From: Cheilinus undulatus
Taxonomy: Eukaryota > Chordata > Actinopteri > Labriformes > Labridae
Length of the DNA stretch: 64,000 nucleotides
Direction of reading: 5' to 3'
Assembly: GCF_018320785.1 (NCBI RefSeq)
Contig: NC_054869.1
Location: forward strand, 32,032,289 to 32,096,288
Shown: positions 58,301 through 64,000 of the stretch, in pieces
Layout: each line of letters opens with the position of its first letter
How positions within the stretch are numbered: position 1 is the first letter of the stretch
The notes under the pieces: generated by a model
Databases searched by the model: none
What the model saw: the letters and a program-made list of their open reading frames with translations, nothing else
Told to the model about the DNA's origin: nothing
Program-made: the position numbers and the translations under genes

Positions 58301-60522
58301 CATATATTTTAAAAAGCTGAACCCAAAGACATTTTCATTTATTAAGGCCATGCCACTAGAACCAGCATAAACAAAAGACAATGTTGTTGCTTGATTTTAT
58401 TACTGTAAAATGTCTGAACATTGTTTTTCTTGCTGATGAAGTCAATGTTTGCTTGGTTCCAGGTGCTGAGGTAACAGAAGGGGGGAGTGTGGTCATTGAT
58501 GAATCCAAGCTGGATGCCTCTAATCTGATGTCCAAGCTGCCAACGCCTCAGCGGAGCAGCCATGAGGTCTGGTTTCAGGTGACATCTCTGCCTCAGCATG
58601 GCGTTATAGTTGTGGGAGAGAGAAACCTCACCAAGGAGAAACCTAACTTCTCCCAGTTCATCGTTAATAAGTATGGAATCACCTACAAGCATGACAACTC
58701 AGAGACAACTCATGATACATTTGCGTTCAGTGCATGGATAAATCCAAAGGGCAAAACAGCACAGCGCCCTGAAGATGACATCGATGTTGTTGAGGAGTGT
58801 TTTAACATTACAATCACACCTGTAAATGATCAGCCACCTTTGCTTAAAACCAAAGCTCCAAGTCTGAGGGTTGTGCAAGGAGATTCAGTAGCCCTCAGGC
58901 CTGAAAATCTCAAAGTTGAAGACTTAGACAATCCTCCTGATGATATTAAGTTCTCTGTAATAAGTAAGCCAAACAATGGTTATCTAGCTCTTAAAGGGAA
59001 GTTGAATGAGTCTGTGGTGACCTTCACACAAGCCCAAATCAATAATGAAAGTGTTTATTTCGTCCATGATGGAAGCTCTGTCTCAGGGGTCTTCTACTTC
59101 AGTGTCACAGATGGCCATCATAAACCAATCTATAAACTCTTTAACCTAGAAGTGATGGAAATCACGATATCTTTGGTCAACAACACTGGATTGACATTGG
59201 AGCAAGGGAAGACATCAGTATCTCTGACGCAGGATAACCTCTCTGCTGAGACCAATGGAAAAAACATCACCATTCACTTCCAGATCACAAGGCCTCCAAC
59301 CTCTGGTAAAATTCTGAAGAGCAACCAAGAGGTTACACAGTTTGAACAGGAGGATCTCCGGGCTGGACGATTATCCTATCACATGATCTCTCTGTCCTCT
59401 GCAGATGATAGCTTCGAGTTCACTGCCTTCACTTCAGAGGCAAATCTGACCGGCCAAGTGCTCAACATAACCGTCACACCTTTGATCCAGTTTGGTAAAG
59501 GTGTGAGGATTCCTAATGGGGTTGATGTGAAACTCAGTACCAACTTTCTGAATGCCTCTGAACTGGCTAAAATCACTGAGAGTGACCCTGTATTTGAAAT
59601 AGTCTCCCATCCTAAATGTGGGAAGGTGGTTCGGACAGCATCTAAATTTTCCAAGAAAGCTGCCGCAGTGGAGTCCTTCACCTTTCAGGAGGTGATGCAG
59701 AAGTTGGTAGCCTTTAAAGTGAACACAAACATGACTGGGATTAAAGAGCTAAATGACTCACTGGTGTTTGTACTGAAAGCTGATAACATTCAACCTGCTA
59801 AAGGGGAGTTCCACTTTACAGTAGTGCCATTTGATCCAGCACTTTTTCCAACTACAAAGAGTCCTGTGCCAACCACATCAACGGCTCTGCGCACACCAGT
59901 GCAAACTTCTAGAAATGGAACCGCCTCACCGTTCATATCTACGGCTTATTTCACCACTCAGCAACCAAGTAAAAACCATCAAAAGTTCAAGGCACGCAAC
60001 CGCTGGGGAAACTCCAACAGGACTAGTGTTTTTGGGACAACTCTTGGCAAGACAACACGAGGACCGGAGGATTTTCCCTACAGGAACACGCCGGTCCGTG
60101 TGGAGTCCTTCCCTCAAAAAACGTCCAGTCCTCTCCTGGTCATCTTACCTCTGCTTGCCCTGCTGCTGCTTGTCATCATATTTGTAGTCCTGGTTGTTTT
60201 TCTTCGACACCACAGGGAAAGGAAGCAAAGCACACCTACGCCAAATGAGCCAACCTCCAGTGGTCTTCCAAGCAGTCAGTCCTACCAAGGTCAAACCCAG
60301 AGGAGCACGACAGTCCCCACAGTGACTGTCACTCCATTAAACCACACCCGCCCTGGTAGTCCTGTCTTTGATCGTCATTCACCAGTAAATCCAAGCTCTG
60401 CTTACAACACTGTTGATTCAAACATTCTCATTAGTTCTTGGAGTAGTGGTTCTCCTGCATCGTCTTCCACGATCATTCACGCTACCACTCCCACTCTGCA
60501 GAAGAATCAGTACTGGGTATGA
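23029..60522 (+). CDS. chondroitin sulfate proteoglycan 4 (NG2), whole gene
   Basis: NG2/CSPG4 is a type I membrane proteoglycan of oligodendrocyte precursors, pericytes and other progenitors; it binds collagens, growth factors and integrins. Ten coding exons join in one frame to 2,407 residues (human about 2,322): 23,029-23,116; 26,639-26,802; 31,724-35,296; 35,749-36,222; 38,429-38,605; 46,958-47,156; 50,525-50,656; 55,555-55,727; 56,218-56,401; 58,463-60,522. Visible in order are a signal peptide (1-29), two laminin G domains (about 30-200 and 205-390), CSPG/cadherin-like repeats (about 420-2,200) with recurring VNDxPP and YxHD motifs, a Thr/Pro-rich stalk, a membrane helix (2,279-2,302), a 105-residue tail and the PDZ ligand QYWV. 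All introns are GT-AG. The start has a strong context (A at -3, G at +4). Confidence 0.95.
23117..26638 (+). other. cspg4 intron 1
   Basis: 3.5 kb with no recognised gene. It holds a short (CAG)n run near 23,693-23,713 and homopolymer and GT-rich patches (around 24,165 and 26,350). Intron 1 of developmental genes often carries enhancers, but none can be identified by eye. Confidence 0.6.
26639..26802 (+). CDS. cspg4 exon 2, start of laminin G domain 1
   Basis: Encodes [16 protein letters not shown] through [10 protein letters not shown], the first strands of the LG1 sandwich; ASFYG right after the signal peptide is typical of CSPG4. Acceptor TTCTGCAG, donor CAG|GTGGGT. Confidence 0.92.
28665..28914 (+). 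repeat. dispersed repeat, copy B
   Basis: Opens CCTCCACCAAGGAGG and ends AAGCGCTTTTCCAG. It is similar throughout to 186-414 plus 815-899 and is the more complete copy. It lies in cspg4 intron 2. Confidence 0.8.
29172..30241. mobile_element. hAT-like element with GGGATGCACGATAA ends
   Basis: The right border reads CCGATAATTATCGTGCATCCCTA, whose complement matches the degenerate left border TTGATGCACAATAAG followed by ACCGATAAT. Such ends mark abundant non-autonomous hAT elements of fish. A long foldback sits inside, so the copy is probably composite. Confidence 0.55.
29831..30099. repeat. foldback element with 122-bp inverted arms
   Basis: Arm 29,831-29,952 is nearly an exact complement of arm 29,978-30,099, with a 25-nt spacer. 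The inner part (GTCACGTGATGTTGCTGTG and so on) is almost identical, while the outer edges carry several mismatches. Each arm carries a CTRAGGA...GACTGC...GCAGTC...GAAAC block like a hammerhead ribozyme core. No coding sequence is present. Confidence 0.9.
31724..35296 (+). CDS. cspg4 exon 3, giant exon: LG1-LG2 and first CSPG repeats
   Basis: 3,573 bases of uninterrupted frame (residues 85-1,275). It completes LG1 (ending near LGCSPQF), contains all of LG2 (ending near VGCEPEKAP) and, after a Thr/Pro/Ser linker, several consecutive CSPG repeats with motifs such as [27 protein letters not shown] and ANNTGL. An exceptionally long third exon is the known layout of vertebrate CSPG4. Acceptor TCTCTTAG, donor GAG|GTGAGT. 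There are many N-glycosylation sequons. Confidence 0.95.
35749..36222 (+). CDS. cspg4 exon 4, CSPG repeats
   Basis: 158 whole codons from [15 protein letters not shown] to SFSRRQ, covering the end of one CSPG repeat and most of the next. Acceptor GATGCAG, donor CAG|GTGAGA. Confidence 0.93.
36417..36456. repeat. (ATACG)n short tandem repeat
   Basis: About seven imperfect five-base units (ATACG, with ATACA variants) in cspg4 intron 4. Confidence 0.8.
37427..37817. repeat. imperfect long inverted repeat, possible MITE
   Basis: GGCTGCAGACCTCTA...GGGCGGGAAGTGACA (37,452-37,503) is the imperfect complement of 37,773-37,816, which reads GTCACTTCCCGACCCACC then ATAGAGGTCTTCAGCC. The outer motif CAGACCTCTATGGTGGGG also appears at 37,429-37,446. 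The interior includes a short TTAGGG-like stretch. It is non-coding, in cspg4 intron 4. Confidence 0.55.
38429..38605 (+). CDS. cspg4 exon 5, CSPG repeat
   Basis: 59 whole codons with [18 protein letters not shown] and [17 protein letters not shown], the standard end of one CSPG repeat and start of the next. Acceptor TTAATCAG, donor AGG|GTGAGT. Confidence 0.93.
38671..39008 (+). other. cysteine-rich coding-like ORF in cspg4 intron 5
   Basis: An open frame begins soon after a polypyrimidine-AG (T-run then CTTCCAAG, ending 38,670) and reads [18 protein letters not shown], then [10 protein letters not shown] and [13 protein letters not shown]. The regular Cys spacing and YLEVYYGC ending faintly recall the last strand of SUEL-type lectin domains. 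About 80 nt further on, another frame gives [13 protein letters not shown], so the segment seems internally duplicated. The frame has no ATG before the Cys-rich part. It is not part of cspg4: splicing it in would break the CSPG repeat. It may be a decayed exon or retrocopy. Confidence 0.35.
40640..40785 (+). repeat. possible diverged SINE
   Basis: TTTGGCACAGCTGGTAATGC resembles an A-box region, AGAGTCAAATCTTGG a B-box region, and the CT-rich body with CCTAAATAAAGCCAAAA resembles the tail of the SINE at 3,050. Divergence is high. Confidence 0.45.
43344..43387. repeat. (TA)n microsatellite
   Basis: About 22 TA units with one TG variant, followed by a T run. Confidence 0.95.
43486..43508. repeat. 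poly(A) run
   Basis: Twenty-three consecutive A residues inside the hAT-like element. Confidence 0.95.
44230..44365. repeat. fragment related to the hAT-like element upstream
   Basis: TAATCGGCTGATATATCG and CTAGTATCGGCCCCCAAAA followed by CAGGCCCTA are words typical of a GGGCCTGA/ATCGG-type fish MITE end. Only one end is clear. Confidence 0.4.
44585..45000 (+). pseudogene. L2-like LINE reverse transcriptase fragment
   Basis: With frame shifts allowed, the + strand reads [20 protein letters not shown] (44,600-44,660), the FDxxDHxxLL motif of L2/Rex-type LINE reverse transcriptases. A GVP-like turn with [12 protein letters not shown] follows near 44,780-44,815, then [14 protein letters not shown] near 44,945-44,985, the NxxKT motif. 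Stop codons and gaps, including loss of YADD, make it a dead fragment in cspg4 intron 5. Confidence 0.8.
46958..47156 (+). CDS. cspg4 exon 6, CSPG repeat
   Basis: Residues 1,493-1,558: [37 protein letters not shown] and [10 protein letters not shown]. Acceptor TATCCAG, donor AAAG|GTAAAA; it ends one base into a Gly codon. Confidence 0.93.
47157..50524 (+). other. cspg4 intron 6
   Basis: 3.4 kb with no gene. Stretches such as TTGAAAAATCTTAAAAAGT (47,459-47,477) and TTTGAAAGTCTTTAATTTG (49,763 onward), and GGGCCCTGTGAAATCCG (48,456 onward), look like ends of fish interspersed repeats, but I cannot delimit the elements. Confidence 0.5.
50525..50656 (+). CDS. cspg4 exon 7, CSPG repeat
   Basis: Encodes [20 protein letters not shown] and [20 protein letters not shown], the F-NDG motif closing one repeat and opening the next. 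Acceptor TATTTAG, donor CCAG|GTAACT; phase 1 at both ends, so it could be skipped without a frame shift. Confidence 0.93.
52386..52560 (+). repeat. dispersed repeat with CAGTTTGGTTCAGT
   Basis: CCAGCAAGCAGTCTGGTTCA and TTTGGTTCAGTAC resemble 62,889-62,920 (CCAACAAGCAGTCCAGTTTG). Later GGGTACC and AGACCCTAAAG words suggest a longer element. Family not named. Confidence 0.5.
52840..53222 (+). pseudogene. LINE 3' end with C-terminal reverse-transcriptase-ORF tail
   Basis: The + strand reads [19 protein letters not shown] then [14 protein letters not shown], the recurrent C-terminal end of L2/CR1-type LINE ORF2 proteins, followed by a stop. Further on come GGACACTCTTGTACATGAGA and a tail ending GTTAAATAATATTAAATAAA, the usual 3' end of these elements. 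A short tandem duplication of CCCAAAGTCCGTCTT lies at 52,861-52,895. It is 5'-truncated, as usual. Confidence 0.8.
53413..53670 (+). pseudogene. hAT transposase C-terminal fragment
   Basis: The frame encodes [36 protein letters not shown] and VDRLMFLGK, the C-terminal dimerisation region of hAT (Ac/ZBED-like) transposases, whose hallmark is ERVFSTAG. The DDE catalytic part is absent; the element seems cut on its left by the LINE ending at 53,222. A possible right end reads TATTGACATCCCTAG at 54,011-54,025. Confidence 0.85.
54028..54275 (-). pseudogene. L2-like LINE reverse transcriptase fragment (YADD region)
   Basis: Read on the minus strand with frame shifts, the segment gives [13 protein letters not shown] GVP..GSVLGH, then [16 protein letters not shown] and [14 protein letters not shown], the palm motif B/C region of an L2-type reverse transcriptase with its YADD box mutated to NTDD. 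It is a short, inactive fragment in cspg4 intron 7. Confidence 0.75.
55555..55727 (+). CDS. cspg4 exon 8, CSPG repeat
   Basis: Encodes [16 protein letters not shown] through [17 protein letters not shown] and FTQDM, with the HPKxGRL turn of CSPG repeats. Acceptor CTCCAG, donor ATG|GTGAGG. Confidence 0.93.
56218..56401 (+). CDS. cspg4 exon 9, CSPG repeat
   Basis: Encodes [39 protein letters not shown] and STVLLANTG. Acceptor TCTTTAG, donor CACAG|GTATGA; it ends one base into a Gly codon. Confidence 0.93.
56630..56815 (+). repeat. dispersed repeat, second copy
   Basis: Similar to 22,225-22,432 in the same orientation (AGATTTGGCAAATTGTTTAT, CTCATCCCACAAATGCATG, TCTACCAAACACAAATTTTC). It lies in cspg4 intron 9. 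Confidence 0.75.
57508..58035. repeat. (AACTAAA)-rich repetitive element
   Basis: Two A-rich blocks (57,518-57,660 and about 57,870-58,035) are built from AAACTAAA and AAAACGAAA words around a less repetitive middle. Such ACTAAA-rich elements are common in fish genomes. Non-coding, in cspg4 intron 9. Confidence 0.7.
58060..58228 (-). repeat. possible tRNA-derived SINE, minus strand
   Basis: The complement of 58,205-58,228 begins GGGGTGCAGTTTAGCTCAGG and continues TGGTTCAGTAGGC, an A-box-like tRNA head. A GACCTCTGATCC segment stands where a B-box would be, with a CT-rich body running to AAAAAAGGCATGCAAG. Divergence prevents certainty. Confidence 0.5.
58463..60522 (+). CDS. cspg4 exon 10, last CSPG repeats, membrane helix and tail
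   Basis: 686 residues ending in TGA. It holds the last CSPG repeats ([42 protein letters not shown]), a Thr/Pro/Ser-rich juxtamembrane stalk with Lys/Arg pairs, the membrane helix [20 protein letters not shown] followed by [11 protein letters not shown], and a Ser/Thr-rich 105-residue tail ending NQYWV. The human tail is about 77 residues and also ends QYWV, the ligand for PDZ proteins such as MUPP1, GRIP1 and syntenin. Acceptor GTTCCAG. Confidence 0.96.
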
Positions 60523-61768
60523 TCCTACACAACTTAACTCTCAGCTTTATGTGTTCAAGGGCGCTGTGGCAGGTTTTGTATCAGATTAAAGTGTTGCTAT
60601 GAACTTAATGATGCAATGACCTCTTTGTCAGGGATCTATTGATTAGTGCTACTCATTGAAATGTGCTATCATTATACTCTGTGTAGGACAAGAAGCATTG
60701 TTTGATAGGGGCTATTTATCTATTGATATATGCTTAATCTGAAACTGAATTGAGTTGTTTTCACCAAAATGGGGGTACAGCCACTCTGGAGAACAGGAAG
60801 TAATGTTTGATTCTTATCAATCCAGATAGACTATGCGATGGTAGCATGTTTTGACAGGGCAGCACATCTCAACAGAACACCTGTTAGATTATTTATCAAA
60901 GCTGCATTAACCACTATTCTTGGACATAGGTTTGAGGTGTCACTAGTAATACAGACTTATCACCCACTTCTGCATTTTATGGCACTTTTATCCTACTTTA
61001 GCCGGTTGTTTTGGTTCCATTGAATTTTGCTATTTGGCTCAGTTTAGCAGGCACAGGCTGTTTCCATTAACAGCAACCAGGCAAAGTTGAAAATTAGACA
61101 AGGAAACACAGTGATTGAAGGTCTGTGTCTACTACCACTGTTTCCATGCTAGCAGCACTGATTTTGCTACGTTAAGAAAGGTAACCTCTGATTCACAAGT
61201 GGTTACAGTTACGTCTGTATAAATAGTTCTGTGTACTGAATTTTTTTCCTTCAATTAGGAAAATTTCACTGATGAAAATAGCTCAAGCACTAATAACCTT
61301 TTATTAGTAGCAGCTGAGATCCAGAAGTAGTCAGAGCAGTTTCTCTCCTCCCATTGTTGTTGACAGAGTTAATCAGAAGTCTTACAATCTCTTTGTTTTG
61401 ATTGATTTGTGAGGAAGAAGTGACATCTATGAGTGCTGTGGTGTTCTAGAAGCTGAGCTATTTACACCTGAGTGTGATATGAGGGTAAAAATCTGGACTG
61501 CATTATTTTTGTATAGGAAATGGGCTCTACCAGTGCAATAAACTAAGGTAGTAGTGGGCATAGCCACCCTAAGGTAGCTAAAATATTAACGTACTGTATA
61601 GCCATGAGCCCCACAGTTCCAGTGATTTGTTAGTCTGAATGGGTAATAAGGCAGTTTTTGTGAACATGTTCAGGAATAAGGCCTTATTACAGTGCATTAG
61701 AGGCTTTTTATCCTCCCTTGCTGGTCAACAATTGGTTAATGCAGCTTTATGTATAGATAAGTAATAAA
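60523..61768 (+). other. cspg4 3' UTR with candidate polyadenylation signals
   Basis: AATAAA occurs at 61,537-61,542 and 61,763-61,768; a later ATTAAA is at 62,866-62,871. Any of them would give a 3' UTR of 1.0-2.3 kb. Which one is used cannot be told from the sequence. Confidence 0.5.
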
Positions 61769-62883
61769 CTACTTTTGCCAAAGTCCATTGTGATACATTA
61801 CTCATCAGTTAGACAGCTTTGTGCCATCCCTGAGTTGCACTATTCATTGAAACACTGGTTTACACTCTAAAACCAACAGACTGAGGACAAAATGATTACC
61901 ACTGTGTTGAGGATGACCCGTGTTTGGTGCCTAATTTATGTTTAATCATTCTAATGTAATCTTGTCCATATGCACATTGATGTTTCCATCAGTTCTGATC
62001 ATAACAATCTAAAACTGTGAGTTACTAAGACTGACACTGGCACGGAGACGTATGGTTGAAGCATTTCTATTGATTGTGCATATTTTTTTTATTCCTGTTG
62101 TGTATTATATATTATAATATAGCCACTTTTTTAAACTCAGGTATTTTGTTAGCAGCCGTGTATTAACATGTTACCTTTAGAGAGGGTTGCATGTGTTATG
62201 AATAATTAAGATGCATTATGAGACTGAATATTTTAAATCTTAATTCCTGTCACAAATGCTCACAGTGTTACTGTATCTTTAACTCTGAAACAGATGGTTT
62301 TGTACCACTATTTAAACGTTTGTTTTTATATCCCTGATCAGATCACAATGGTAAAAATGTTAGCACTGTTTTTATTTTTTATATCTATTTTATTATTCAC
62401 AGTATTTATATGTTTTTAAGATTTGTGAGCGCTACTTCAAAACACTGACTTCAAAGCGACACAAATCACTGTTGTATCAAACCTTCTGTTCACCTCAGTG
62501 ATTGAAACTCAATCTGTAGGCGTATCCTGTGATATCACAGTTTCACTTACAGCTAAGTAGACATGTTGGTCCAGCCACTGTGGAGCAGATAACCCTAAAA
62601 TAATCAGTTATTAAATACAGAACATGAATTACCGGCTTTGTTCAGCCGATAATTTAGCAGTAGGCTAAAGCAGGGTTTACTGTATTGAACAAAAGGAGCT
62701 CTGAATTTAAAAAACTGTCAAGAGAGGGAATATTTCTTTGACTGAAATGATGGTACTGCTAGAATTTATTTCACTTTATACTAAAAGGCCGGTTTAACTT
62801 GCTTCTTCTCCAAGTATTTCCTGGAGGTTTTGGTTGTTGACACTGTAAAGATGTATCTACTGTAAATTAAAGGTACCTTATGA

Positions 62884-63010
62884 TGTGCTTCCAACAAGCA
62901 GTCCAGTTTGGTTCAGTGCAGTGTGGTATTGCTTGCATTTCTTGCACTTCTTGCAAAGTTTGCCTGGCCTTGCTCGCAGTGATGGGGATTCCTACTCTTT
63001 TTAGAGATCT
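62884..63010 (+). repeat. dispersed repeat with CAGTTTGGTTCAGT, second copy
   Basis: CCAACAAGCAGTCCAGTTTG followed by GTTCAGTGCAGTGTGG parallels 52,386 onward. It lies downstream of cspg4. Confidence 0.5.
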
Positions 63011-64000
63011 GGATCATTTGGCTAATCTCAGTAAGGTAGCTTTCCCAGATCTGAGTACACTTGAGCCCAGAGTTCAGTTCCTTTTGGTCAGGGCGCATGC
63101 AGGGCCCACTTGGGGAGGTGGTCTCAGGCGCGATGTTGATGTTGATGATCATGTGCACTCTGGCACAGTTTGAAAAAGAAGTGAATGCAGTCACACCCAG
63201 ATATGAAAAGGAGGGTTGCATCAGCTTAATAACAGCATCATAAAAACTAATCATCTTGCCCTGGCGAGGCAGTTTGTTCACATTTTTGTTCATAATCTTT
63301 AGAATCAAGTCAACAAATGGTCTGTTATGACTCACCTTAGAGTCAGCAAGATGAGTTGCAAAAAGAAAAAAAAAAGCTATATCATTGCATCCTCTGAGCT
63401 GCATGTAGATGTGTATATATGAAGAGGGGCGTTGCTGTCATCTTAAAAAGTGATTTTTAAACTATCCATGGTGGCAGGATGGACTCTTAAAACATAAACA
63501 ATCTTTGCTAAGGTCATGACCTGAGGGGTTGCCATGGTAGCAGCTTCTCTTTTCCCCTCCTTGGCAGGTTTGCAAACCAGCTAGCTACATGCATTCTGCC
63601 ACCTTCTGTATCAGACTCCGTACATATGCAAGGAGCCCCGGGCACGGATCGATGGTGCTAGGGTGAAGGCAACCAGGGGGCGGTTCGAAACAATCAGGCC
63701 TATGGTGAAAGTAAAGCACCCTTATAGAGATGGTCTTTTCGCTCCCAAGCAGCACCGTTTGGTACCACATTTGGTATTTTTTTTTAGTCTGTGATGTGCT
63801 CTTATTTCAAAGGACGTGTCTGTCTCAACTATCTGTCATGTTTTTGTCACATCATGCATTTTGCATTTTTACATTATTACTGCTGTCACACAGAACGTAA
63901 AGATTCTTTCAACCAGTCAACGGACTGTTGTGCATGTAGCTCCACTCTTTAGGGTCCTAGCTAGACTTAGTACCTGAGTAGAAAGGTGTTAAAAAGTAGG
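63011..64000. other. downstream intergenic DNA, nothing recognised
   Basis: Short overlapping ORFs on both strands (for example 62,913-63,404 minus against 62,880-63,173 plus) with no domain content. No gene is supported before the window ends. Confidence 0.55.

Noticed and set aside
62913..63404. 163-codon minus-strand ORF downstream of cspg4
   Set aside because: It overlaps a plus ORF and a dispersed repeat, and shows no domain, conserved motif or exon structure.
63620..63700. GGGCGGTTCGAAAC resembling a tRNA T-arm
   Set aside because: No matching acceptor, D or anticodon arms can be folded around it.

Overview
The window looks like nuclear DNA of a ray-finned (teleost) fish. It holds two intron-rich genes with GT-AG splice sites, and AT-rich non-coding DNA full of fish-type repeats: Tc1/mariner remnants, hAT-like elements with GGGATGCA or GGGCTGTCA ends, L2-like LINE pieces, tRNA-derived SINEs and many microsatellites. 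There are no bacterial operons, rRNA genes or CRISPR arrays. Splice sites were read by eye and checked only by reading-frame continuity.

Layout. 1-14,100: intergenic, no gene supported. It holds several decayed transposons, including one Tc1 element nested in another, and a block of four diverged tandem repeats at 8.1-8.8 kb. 14,118-19,490: a complete small + strand gene for a membrane-anchored alpha/beta hydrolase of the isoprenylcysteine methylesterase (ICME)-like family (369 aa). Its start codon appears to be split by an intron (AT|G). 19,500-22,700: intergenic, with a Tc1-like remnant, a TAGA microsatellite and a small hAT-like MITE. 23,029-60,522: cspg4 (NG2 proteoglycan), + strand, rebuilt from ten coding exons as a 2,407-residue type I membrane protein. 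It has a signal peptide, two laminin G domains, a long array of CSPG repeats, one membrane helix and a C-terminal QYWV PDZ ligand. Its introns carry most of the remaining transposon debris. 60,523-64,000: 3' UTR and downstream DNA.

The two genes lie head to tail on the same strand and are separate transcription units. One is predicted to be an endomembrane lipid/ester hydrolase and the other a cell-surface matrix and growth-factor co-receptor; I see no functional link beyond adjacency. I did not find a convincing new multi-gene system. The items most worth a second look are the split start codon and overlapping uORF of the ICME-like gene, a cysteine-rich coding-like ORF in cspg4 intron 5, a 122-bp-arm foldback element with hammerhead-ribozyme-like cores, the nested transposases at 10.2-11.3 kb, and the tandem block at 8.1-8.8 kb.
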